A stretch of 37,220 nt of DNA from an uncultured Chitinophagaceae bacterium (GTDB lineage: Bacteria; Bacteroidota; Bacteroidia; Chitinophagales; Chitinophagaceae), in contig CALIIL010000130.1 of NCBI GenBank assembly GCA_938017685.1, forward strand, positions 1 through 37,220, read 5' to 3'. The translations under genes were made by a program, and so were the position numbers. The notes under the pieces were generated by a model. It worked only from the letters and a program-made list of their open reading frames with translations. It made no database searches and was not told the DNA's origin. Shown here one piece after another: positions 23,990 to 31,533 of this stretch. How positions within the stretch are numbered: the first letter of the stretch is position 1; the number at the start of each line of letters is the position of its first letter.

Positions 23990-23997
23990 CAAAGTTA
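23990..23997 (-). promoter_or_regulatory. hppD promoter -7 box (TAACTTTG)
   Basis: Exact TAnnTTTG match on the minus strand, 17 nt before the hppD ATG. Confidence 0.6.
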
Positions 23998-24014
23998 AGT
24001 TTTTTTTTAATGAA

Positions 24015-24047
24015 AGACCTGTGAGGTTTTAAAAACCTCACAGGTCT
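24015..24047. repeat. 33-bp perfect inverted repeat between divergent genes
   Basis: AGACCTGTGAGGTTTT, a single central A, then the exact complement AAAACCTCACAGGTCT. It sits in the 93-nt divergent gap between hppD and the YjbR-like gene, just upstream of both -7 boxes, so it cannot terminate either gene. The 'ACCTGTGAGGTTTT' family is, in my experience, a common REP-like element in Bacteroidota. Confidence 0.85.
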
Positions 24048-24065
24048 CTGTACCTTAGCAAAAGC

Positions 24066-24413
24066 ATGCACATTGAAGCTTACCGAGATTTTTGTCTTTC
24101 ATTACCTTTTACAACAGAGGGTTTCCCTTTTGACGAAAAGGTGCTCGTTTTTAAGGTTAAAAATAAAATGTTTGCCCTAACAGATGTCGACCGTTTTAAA
24201 TCAGTAAACCTAAAATGCGACCCCGAAAAAGCCATTGAGTTGCGCGAAGCTTACCCAGCCATAACAGCAGGCTACCACATGAGTAAAAAACATTGGAACA
24301 CCATTGCCATAGACGGCAGTTATGCTGATGATTTATTAAAAGAATGGATTAAAGATTCGTACCGCTTAGTGGTGGCTACCCTGCCTAAGAAAGAGCGCTT
24401 TGAGATTGAGTAG
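24066..24413 (+). CDS. MmcQ/YjbR family protein
   Basis: 115 residues, the full length of the YjbR (CyaY-like fold) family, often labelled as putative DNA-binding proteins. The pattern is characteristic: FPFDEKVLVFKVKNKMFAL, then VNLKCDPEKAIELREAYPAI, and YHMSKKHWNTI, with LLKEWIKDSYRLVVA at the end. A box TACCTTAG (one mismatch) ends 7 nt before the ATG. It ends 2 nt before the stop of the convergent 277-residue secreted protein. Biological role unproven. Confidence 0.9.
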   Translation: MHIEAYRDFCLSLPFTTEGFPFDEKVLVFKVKNKMFALTDVDRFKSVNLKCDPEKAIELREAYPAITAGYHMSKKHWNTIAIDGSYADDLLKEWIKDSYRLVVATLPKKERFEIE

Positions 24414-24415
24414 AG

Positions 24416-25249
24416 TTAATAATCTACTTTAAGCAATTTAAATGATTGATAAGCATCATCCTTGTCTTGAATAGAAATAATGTATTGCCCCGCGTTCAAT
24501 GACGCAATATTTAATTTATTATTTAAGGCACGCATTATTCCTTTTTTCACCACACTACCTTGCATATTTACAATCGTATATCTTGCAAAATCTCCCTCTT
24601 GTAAACGGACAAATAAATCTTGCGCGCTTACTGTTGGATAGACTAAAATTTCTTTCCCTCCTTCTGATAACAAAGCTTTTGTTTCATATCTAAATGCATC
24701 GTTACTCGCAAGAATTCTAATGGAGTAGCTTGTACCTTCCTCGAATGGAGCCTCATAACCATAGCCTAACAAAGCAGTACTGGTTGTGGCGTTGATTGTC
24801 TTTAGCACTTTTTCATCGGTACCTTTTTTAGCAATTACCTGAAATTGAATAGGCGTTTGTATATAAACTTGAGCATCCCAACTCACTATAACTCTATCTG
24901 CAATATGATCCAGTCTAATGTTCTCTGCCTTGAACTCTAATGAAGGCGTAAAGTATACCTTGTTATCTCCCACTTTGTTTTTAGGCGTTATTCTATTTAA
25001 TAAAAAAGCGGGTGTGTTGTTCGGCTTATACTTAGCTTGAACTGCACCTTTTTCATTCAACGTTATTGTTCCAAGCATAGCTCCGCCGTGTATTGTGCTA
25101 TATTCTTCAAGTATAGCATTGGGCATAAGATTATGTATGTTCAAATAGTTCTCTTCCTCTACTTGAAATAAGACACTTGCTTGTTGTGCTTTTAGGTTTA
25201 AAGAGAAAAGGCCTAAAAAGACGAGAAGTATGGTAAGTTTATTTTTCAT
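24416..25249 (-). CDS. Secreted protein with T9SS type A-like C-terminal sorting domain (277 aa)
   Basis: Signal peptide LTILLVFLGLFSLNLKAQ at the N-terminus, a mid region without recognised domain but with an FnIII-like strand pattern (RVIVSWDAQVYIQTPIQFQV), and a C-terminal sorting domain of about 75 residues (ILVYPTVSAQDLFVRL, YTIVNMQGSVVKKG, LNAGQYIISI). The usual YPNP turn is replaced by YPTV, so it is a divergent domain, but the strand order and the final basic 'KLLKVDY' fit. Last gene of three consecutive secreted-protein genes on this strand, 12 nt after the 569-residue gene. Surface or extracellular location is inferred. Confidence 0.75.
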   Translation of the reverse strand: MKNKLTILLVFLGLFSLNLKAQQASVLFQVEEENYLNIHNLMPNAILEEYSTIHGGAMLGTITLNEKGAVQAKYKPNNTPAFLLNRITPKNKVGDNKVYFTPSLEFKAENIRLDHIADRVIVSWDAQVYIQTPIQFQVIAKKGTDEKVLKTINATTSTALLGYGYEAPFEEGTSYSIRILASNDAFRYETKALLSEGGKEILVYPTVSAQDLFVRLQEGDFARYTIVNMQGSVVKKGIMRALNNKLNIASLNAGQYIISIQDKDDAYQSFKLLKVDY

Positions 25250-25261
25250 AATTTTTAATTT

Positions 25262-26971
25262 TTAATGTTCCACAATAATTTTATGCGTTATGGTTTGTTC
25301 GTCGGTGCTATATTTTACGATATATATACCTGCTTGAAAAGCAGCCGTATTAATAATTTTTTGTTGCTCTTTCATTTCTTGCTTTAATCGTACTCGGCCC
25401 AATAAATCATATATAATCACTTGCGCTTGGCTATTAGCATCCCTTACTTGCATAAGCAACTCATCATGCACAGGATTGGGATACAATAAAATACCAATGT
25501 TCTTATCATCTATATCATTAACACCTACAGCATAACCAATACTATCTATACTTGCCATGAAAAAGGCATTGCTCCACGGGTTTTGGATGAGGTCATTACC
25601 AAAGGTGCATGCTGTACTAGTCGTTCCGCCAACAATCCAGGGTTTACCATTATGATCCAGGGCTATATCATCGCCTCTATCGCCGCCTGTGCCACCTCCA
25701 TTTATAGCCCAACGGTAGTTACCTGAGCTATCATAACTTAGCACAAAAGCATCTTGACCACCATGCGTAATCAGTGTATCATTGGGGAATTGAAGCTTTG
25801 TGTCAAACTGACCGGTTACATATACATTACTCGAACTATCACAAGCCATACTAGCTATCGTTGCTTCATTAAAATTCTTGGCAATCGTATTCCATTTAAA
25901 ATTGCCCGCCGTATCATAACTCGATATATAATATTCTGTGCTAGCTCCATTACCATTTAAGGTTGGACCTCCCTCAAAATGAAAGGTGTTACTCATATTA
26001 GTAAAACCACTACCACCTACATACACTCTATTGCCCTGCACAGCTAAAGCATTAGCGCCCATAGAAGCAAACTGATCCTCATTACCAAACTTGCGTACCC
26101 AAATAGCATTGCCAAGAGTATCCAACTTAGCTACGAAGTGCCTTGCTGTATAATATATTGGATAACTAAAATTTATTCCACCAATTGTATTATTAATTGA
26201 AGTAACACCACCAAGTACATAAAGATACCCATCGGAGTAACAAATTCCTCCACTACCTTTACTGCCGTTGGAAGGATATGACCAAGCTTTAACCGGATTA
26301 AGAGATGTATCAAATTTAGCAATTAAGAAATCAGTTGTATTTGCGAATAATGTATCATTTCCAATGATTAGTTCATAATTAGGATAATTACCAATAACAG
26401 AACCATTAAAACCACAAGTAAAATAAATATTATTCAACTTATCAAAACTTATTGAATTATTATTAATAACCTCATTATTAATATTTCCAATATTATAACT
26501 ACCAATAGTAGATAAATTGAGGTCTTTCTTAATTATTAAAACGTCAGCGCCTCCTGCCGAAGTAATAGAATCATTTGAATACTTAATAGTTCCATAATAG
26601 TTTATAGCTATTCCTAAAGAACTCGACCAATTAATGCTAAAACAAAAACTTGCCAATGTATCTGCTTCAGCAATTTTTTTGAGCAAAACTAAATTTTTAT
26701 TTGAATCATATTTAGCTATAAACAATGCCTGACTATATTCATAAGTAGATGAATTATGGGTAAGAGTAATATTATCAATGGTTAGTGAATTTTTAAAAAA
26801 ACCCATAACATATTTATTTCCAAGGTTGTCTACCTCAACTTGTCGTTGAGTATTTATATAAGATTTATCCTGACATAAAAATAATGTTGAATCAAAATTA
26901 AGTGTATTCTGTGCCTGAATAGCTGAGGAGACAAAACAAAGAACTAGTAATATTTGAATAAAAAGCTTCAT
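25262..26971 (-). CDS. Secreted beta-propeller-like (SBBP-type) protein with T9SS type A sorting domain
   Basis: 569 residues. Signal peptide IQILLVLCFVSSAIQAQ. The body is built of repeats of the kind 'LFIAKYDSNKN', 'FLIAKFDTSLNPV', 'HFVAKLDTLGNAIWVRKFG', 'YISSYDTAGNFKWNT', 'FVLSYDSSGNYRWAINGG', each followed by segments such as DKLNNIYFTCGF and CDSSSNVYVTGQF. This is the SBBP (seven-bladed beta-propeller) style. The C-terminus is a canonical sorting domain: ILLYPNPVHDELLMQV, VIIYDLLGRV, AGIYIVKY and a final KIIVEH. Five nucleotides separate it from the upstream 873-residue gene. Ligand unknown. Confidence 0.82.
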   Translation of the reverse strand: MKLFIQILLVLCFVSSAIQAQNTLNFDSTLFLCQDKSYINTQRQVEVDNLGNKYVMGFFKNSLTIDNITLTHNSSTYEYSQALFIAKYDSNKNLVLLKKIAEADTLASFCFSINWSSSLGIAINYYGTIKYSNDSITSAGGADVLIIKKDLNLSTIGSYNIGNINNEVINNNSISFDKLNNIYFTCGFNGSVIGNYPNYELIIGNDTLFANTTDFLIAKFDTSLNPVKAWSYPSNGSKGSGGICYSDGYLYVLGGVTSINNTIGGINFSYPIYYTARHFVAKLDTLGNAIWVRKFGNEDQFASMGANALAVQGNRVYVGGSGFTNMSNTFHFEGGPTLNGNGASTEYYISSYDTAGNFKWNTIAKNFNEATIASMACDSSSNVYVTGQFDTKLQFPNDTLITHGGQDAFVLSYDSSGNYRWAINGGGTGGDRGDDIALDHNGKPWIVGGTTSTACTFGNDLIQNPWSNAFFMASIDSIGYAVGVNDIDDKNIGILLYPNPVHDELLMQVRDANSQAQVIIYDLLGRVRLKQEMKEQQKIINTAAFQAGIYIVKYSTDEQTITHKIIVEH

Positions 26972-26976
26972 AAGTA

Positions 26977-29598
26977 TTAATGAGAGCCTATAGGTGCTGG
27001 TAAAAAAGCTACTTCAAATATCAAAGAAAATAGTCCTGGAGAATTACAATTTGTATTTAAGAATTGGCATAAGTCTAGGTGTCTTTTTTCTAATTCATTA
27101 AAGCCATGCCGTTCATTATGTCGTTGAGGAAACTTTCCTCCTTTCCCATTAAGTAAGGTGGTTGTACTTGCTTTATTAGCAGGGTCATTTACATAGAATA
27201 ATCCATTTAAAATTTGATCAAGTTCAATAACCGTAGTAGTAAGCTGAATATTAAGTGGTAAAAATGAAAATTCCTGATTGTCATCCAAAAAATCATCTTG
27301 CCAACTAACCATATTATCAATAGTAGTGTACCTGCGTCCCGTAATAAAAGGTGATACTACTTGGTGTGTTGTATTACTCACTTGAGCTATAAAATTGGCA
27401 TTAAGTACATTAGCTTGTGTGCTTTGGTTATAGGTAAATTCTGTATTTGTATCACTGCCTTGTATACTAGCCGTTGGATCATTACCAAAACGCGGATCCA
27501 ATGATGTACCAGTAATAACCGGTATTGCAGGGTTACCTGCTATAGGTGTCGGAATATATATTTCGCTAGCCTCAACAACGCTTGGAATAGGATCCCAATA
27601 GTTAGCAGGCTGCCCATAACCTCTTGGAAACACTTGTGTAAACCCTGTTTTGGTCTCTCCCGAGTGGCAGCCTTGGCATGTATTTAATGATACTTGATGT
27701 CTAATGTTTTTGGCTAACAGATTGGCTACATCGGCATTATTATTAAAGAATGTAGATAAGTTATTCTTTGCGTTAAGTGGTAAACTATTTTGCCAATCAA
27801 AATCAAAATGCGTAGCAGACTCTTTATGTATGCTTGCAGCACCTGCTAAAAACTGTTCGGGAAGGTTATACATACCACTATTAACCCGCATACGATTTAT
27901 ATCCGAGCCATTATTTCCGTATATCCATAATAGCACTGGGTTGCTAATATCAGTTTCAGAAGATTGTGGTAAATTAATATTTGGTGCTTCATTGAATGAG
28001 AAACCATCAGCAATATCGACTGGTGTATTGGTTAAAACGGTGCCGTGCAGCAGACCATCGCCATTAGTTCCAGCTACTAATTCAAATTGGCGCAATTGCC
28101 AAGAGGCCTTATTCCATTCGCCAAATCCAGGTGCATATATACATTCCACCTGAGATGCAATTTTTTCATTGGTACGTATTTGATTAATACAACTTTGATT
28201 TTTATTTTTTGTGCCACCAGCCCCACTCAAGACAACTTGATCTGTAATAGCCTGTAAGGCGGTTAAATAAGCCGGAGAACCTAATGTATGATCAGATAAT
28301 TGATACCAATCATTAGCAAAGTCATGAAGTTCACAATTACTTGTCATGGGATTGCCAAACTCCAATATTACATTCATACCCACCCAGTCGATAGCTGTGC
28401 TAGTAAACTGTTGAGCACTATTATTATTATTATCAGCACCGATACAAGAATGTGCTGGAGGATAGCCAGTAAAAGGATCTATCAATGTAAAAATAAAGCG
28501 AGTTTCACCAGCATTACTTATTTGATTGGTATAGGCCGTACCACCTCTTAAATCTAATCTATTAACAATTGCCATTAATTTAAATGGAGCATATACCAAC
28601 AGGCTATCTTCATTGGTTCCATTCCATTCAGTATCCCAATTACCTATATTTGGCGTAATATTATAAGAAGTATCATACGACTGACGCGCCTTTACAATCC
28701 AGTCACCTATTAATGCTTTAAAACCAGTATGTGAGTTGTGTTTAAAGCGTCCAGAAATATTTGCGTAAGTAAAATTAAATGAATTTGCGCCATGAGCAAA
28801 GCTTCCAATTGTATCTGGGGTAATAAATTGTCGGAGCCATTCCCTTAAAAACTCTTTTGTAGTTACACCGGTCACTGGTGTATTAGCCATATTCTTCATC
28901 AATTGTCCAAAAGTCCATGCGCCAACTCGATTGCCGGAGGCTGGGATGAGACCTAAATCTGGATTATCCTTTGGGTCATTATGAGACATTTTAAAGGTTC
29001 TACTTGGATCTTCTACAACAGATAAGTCTGTAATAAACAACGAGTTTTGTTTCAATAATTCTGTTTCACAATCTGCAATATTTACGATTAATGGGTCAAG
29101 TTCCACTTCTTCGCCCGAAGCAAAAGCCTGAAAATCAAACTTTATAATATCATCTAAAGATTTATACTCACCCACATGCCCTCTAAAAGTAAGCACACCA
29201 CCATCAGCCGTAAGTTTGGCTTCATTTTGCTCAATTGCCTGTATTAAGTCATTAATATTTTCATTAAAGTAAGCTGTATACTTAAAATCACGAGCGGTTT
29301 CGTCGGGATATACACCATCATCTTTTAAAAGCAAATAAACACTTCCATCTCTTAAAAGTCCTAGTTCTGAAGGTAATTCTTCATCAGGTATGTAACTAAC
29401 ACTATAAATTAAATTATAGTCTTCTCCCGTTTCAAGGGGTTCTATTATTTTTTTTATAAAGAATGCCTCAGCAATTGGAGGTAACTGATCAAATGTTTTT
29501 TGGTTCTCTAATATTTCATCTTCACTTGCACTTGTAAGTAATACAGTTAAAGTAACACCTGCCAGTAGTAAAAAAGTTGTAATTAATTTATTTCTCAT
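26977..29598 (-). CDS. Large secreted protein with a single c-type haem motif (873 aa), function unknown
   Basis: I do not recognise a named family. An N-terminal signal (ITTFLLLAGVTLTVLLTSA) indicates export. Residues 200-600 hold conserved-looking blocks such as YAPFKLMAIVNRLDLRGG and AGETRFIFTLIDPFTGYPP, which I associate with uncharacterised secreted proteins in several phyla. At residues 641-645 there is one CXXCH motif (NTCQGCHSGETKTGF; codons at 27678-27664), so one covalent haem c is possible. The C-terminus lacks a T9SS sorting domain, unlike the two genes downstream. It is first of the three-gene minus-strand set and diverges from the L,D-transpeptidase gene. Redox role is only a hypothesis. 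Confidence 0.78.
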   Translation of the reverse strand: MRNKLITTFLLLAGVTLTVLLTSASEDEILENQKTFDQLPPIAEAFFIKKIIEPLETGEDYNLIYSVSYIPDEELPSELGLLRDGSVYLLLKDDGVYPDETARDFKYTAYFNENINDLIQAIEQNEAKLTADGGVLTFRGHVGEYKSLDDIIKFDFQAFASGEEVELDPLIVNIADCETELLKQNSLFITDLSVVEDPSRTFKMSHNDPKDNPDLGLIPASGNRVGAWTFGQLMKNMANTPVTGVTTKEFLREWLRQFITPDTIGSFAHGANSFNFTYANISGRFKHNSHTGFKALIGDWIVKARQSYDTSYNITPNIGNWDTEWNGTNEDSLLVYAPFKLMAIVNRLDLRGGTAYTNQISNAGETRFIFTLIDPFTGYPPAHSCIGADNNNNSAQQFTSTAIDWVGMNVILEFGNPMTSNCELHDFANDWYQLSDHTLGSPAYLTALQAITDQVVLSGAGGTKNKNQSCINQIRTNEKIASQVECIYAPGFGEWNKASWQLRQFELVAGTNGDGLLHGTVLTNTPVDIADGFSFNEAPNINLPQSSETDISNPVLLWIYGNNGSDINRMRVNSGMYNLPEQFLAGAASIHKESATHFDFDWQNSLPLNAKNNLSTFFNNNADVANLLAKNIRHQVSLNTCQGCHSGETKTGFTQVFPRGYGQPANYWDPIPSVVEASEIYIPTPIAGNPAIPVITGTSLDPRFGNDPTASIQGSDTNTEFTYNQSTQANVLNANFIAQVSNTTHQVVSPFITGRRYTTIDNMVSWQDDFLDDNQEFSFLPLNIQLTTTVIELDQILNGLFYVNDPANKASTTTLLNGKGGKFPQRHNERHGFNELEKRHLDLCQFLNTNCNSPGLFSLIFEVAFLPAPIGSH

Positions 29599-29703
29599 AA
29601 CGCAGCTTATTAAAAAATCTTAAAATGAAGTTAACGACTTTTAGTAAACTTTCCAAGAATAAATTTTTATGGAATGAGAGCATTTAGTGCATCCCATATT
29701 AAT

Positions 29704-30201
29704 ATGAACAAGTATTTGCTCTTTGCAATCTTACTATTCCCATTTTATAGCACGGCCAATGCTATTACTTATAAGAATAAAATAGATTCAATTGTAGTCT
29801 ATAAAAGCCAACGAAAAATGATCATTTTCACTAAAGGGCGCCTAATTAAAACTTATAAAATAGCCATTGGCCAAAACCCGATGGGACACAAACAATGCCA
29901 AGGAGACAACCGCACACCTGAAGGAAAATATTACATTAATGATAAAAATCCCAAGAGCAGTTACTACTTAAACCTAGGCATTTCTTATCCCAACAATAGG
30001 GATAGACGAAACGCAAAAAAACGAGGGCAAAACCCTGGCGGCGATATTAAAATTCATGGCTATGCGGATAAATATGGAAAGACAAATGAACGCAATATCC
30101 GTTACTCAAGTACTTGGGGCTGCATAGCCGTTACGAATAAAGAAATGGATGAACTATTTCATTGGGTTAGGATAGGCGCTGTAATCTTAATTAAAAAGTA
30201 A
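29704..30201 (+). CDS. L,D-transpeptidase (YkuD family)
   Basis: Periplasmic enzyme that makes 3-3 peptidoglycan cross-links or attaches proteins to the wall. 165 residues from ATG 29704: signal peptide MNKYLLFAILLFPFYSTANA, then a minimal YkuD domain. TYKIAIGQNPMG leads into GDNRTPEGKYYIND, with the histidine in IKIHGYADKYG (H118) and the catalytic cysteine in SSTWGCIAV (C140). Here the more usual S-x-G-C is S-T-W-G-C. A start ten codons earlier would precede the signal peptide and is rejected. Diverges from the 873-residue secreted protein gene; convergent with hmgA. Confidence 0.9.
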   Translation: MNKYLLFAILLFPFYSTANAITYKNKIDSIVVYKSQRKMIIFTKGRLIKTYKIAIGQNPMGHKQCQGDNRTPEGKYYINDKNPKSSYYLNLGISYPNNRDRRNAKKRGQNPGGDIKIHGYADKYGKTNERNIRYSSTWGCIAVTNKEMDELFHWVRIGAVILIKK

Positions 30202-30234
30202 ATAGAACAAAAGTATTCTCCACCTTCCTACCCT

Positions 30235-30260
30235 CTCCCAGTTGTTATCGGGACTGGGAG
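30235..30260. repeat. Short inverted repeat in a convergent spacer
   Basis: CTCCCAGT (30235-30242) and ACTGGGAG (30253-30260) enclose TGTTATCGGG, in the 113-nt gap between the ends of the L,D-transpeptidase and hmgA genes. There is no T-tract on either side. The loop carries TATCGGG, a half-site like that of the palindrome at 9630. It is either a bidirectional terminator stem or a decayed REP element. Confidence 0.5.
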
Positions 30261-30314
30261 GATAATTTGCCCCTTGCACATTTTCATACTTCTAACTACT
30301 TGACACTAAAATTT

Positions 30315-31472
30315 CTACTCTGCCCAGCTCATAATATAATTGTCGTCCTCTATATCCAAAGCAGCTTGCGTTAGCTCCAAAGGTCTAAAGGTATCAATCA
30401 TTACAGCAAGCTCAGCCGTTTCTTTCTGTCCAATACTCTTTTCTACCGCTCCAGGATGTGGACCATGCGGTATACCTCCAGGGTGCAGCGTAAGCATCCC
30501 TTTCGTAACATGCTTGCGGCTCATAAACTCACCGTCAACATAATACAATAATTCATCACTATCAATATTGCTATGGTTATAAGGTGCAGGAATGGAATCG
30601 GGATGGTAATCGTATAAGCGAGGAACGAATGAACAAATGACAAAATCTTTCCCATCAAATGTCTGATGTACCGGCGGTGGCTGATGCACGCGCCCCGTAA
30701 TAGGCTCAAAGTCATGAATGCTAAATATGTATGGATACTCTTGACCATCCCAACCTACCACATCAAATGGATGGTGCGCATAATAAATTGGATATTCTAA
30801 GCCTTTCTTTTTGGTCTTGATCAAGAACTCGCCTGCTTCATCAATCGCTTCAACAAATTGTGGTTTTTGAATATCACGCTCACAATATGGCGCGTGTTCC
30901 ATCAACTGACCATATTTGCTCAAGTATCTTTTAGGTGGTTGTATTGGGCCAAAACTTTCTGTAATGAGTAAGCGATTCTTATCTGTGTCAAATTCTATTT
31001 GATAAATTGCACCACGAGGTATAACTACATAATCTCCATATTTAAAGGGCAACTCGCCATATTGCGTTTTCACTTTTCCACTTCCTTCATGGATAAAAAG
31101 CACTTCATCGGCATCAGCATTTTTATAGAAATAATCCGTCATACTCTGCTGCGGAGCAGCTAAGCTTATATGGCAATCACCATTGAAAAGAACAACCGTT
31201 CTACTATCTAAATAATCGGCCTTAGGCTTTACATCAAAACCTTCAAAACTCCTGTGCTTTAATAACACATCAGTCGCAGCAACTGGTTTCACATCTTTTG
31301 GTTTTTCTACACGTACAATTTCGGTTGGTGGATGTATGTGGTATAACAAAGAATAATTATTAGAAAAGCCTTCAGTTGAAAATAGTTGCTCTGAATAAAG
31401 CTTACCGTTTTCATCTCTAAATTGCGTGTGGCGTTTATGCGGTATTTTTCCAAGTGTATAATAATGTCCCAT
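30315..31472 (-). CDS. hmgA: Homogentisate 1,2-dioxygenase
   Basis: Opens the ring of homogentisate to maleylacetoacetate, directly after the hppD reaction. 385 residues, the shorter bacterial form. A double cupin: the N-terminal half carries VLFIHEGSGKVKTQYGELPF and GDYVVIPRGAIYQI. The C-terminal half carries the likely iron site in PAPYNHSNIDSDELLYY (candidates H300 and E307) and HPGGIPHGPHPG (H336 and H339). The PFDVVGWDG segment is a family hallmark. A perfect TAAATTTG box ends 9 nt upstream. Neither maleylacetoacetate isomerase nor fumarylacetoacetase is in the window. Confidence 0.94.
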   Translation of the reverse strand: MGHYYTLGKIPHKRHTQFRDENGKLYSEQLFSTEGFSNNYSLLYHIHPPTEIVRVEKPKDVKPVAATDVLLKHRSFEGFDVKPKADYLDSRTVVLFNGDCHISLAAPQQSMTDYFYKNADADEVLFIHEGSGKVKTQYGELPFKYGDYVVIPRGAIYQIEFDTDKNRLLITESFGPIQPPKRYLSKYGQLMEHAPYCERDIQKPQFVEAIDEAGEFLIKTKKKGLEYPIYYAHHPFDVVGWDGQEYPYIFSIHDFEPITGRVHQPPPVHQTFDGKDFVICSFVPRLYDYHPDSIPAPYNHSNIDSDELLYYVDGEFMSRKHVTKGMLTLHPGGIPHGPHPGAVEKSIGQKETAELAVMIDTFRPLELTQAALDIEDDNYIMSWAE

Positions 31473-31481
31473 GTGTACTCA

Positions 31482-31489
31482 CAAATTTA
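31482..31489 (-). promoter_or_regulatory. hmgA promoter -7 box (TAAATTTG)
   Basis: Exact TAnnTTTG match on the minus strand, 9 nt before the ATG at 31472, in a 61-nt divergent spacer. Confidence 0.6.
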
Positions 31490-31533
31490 CATTTCAATTG
31501 ATAAGTATTGGATATATTCGTTTATAATAATTG

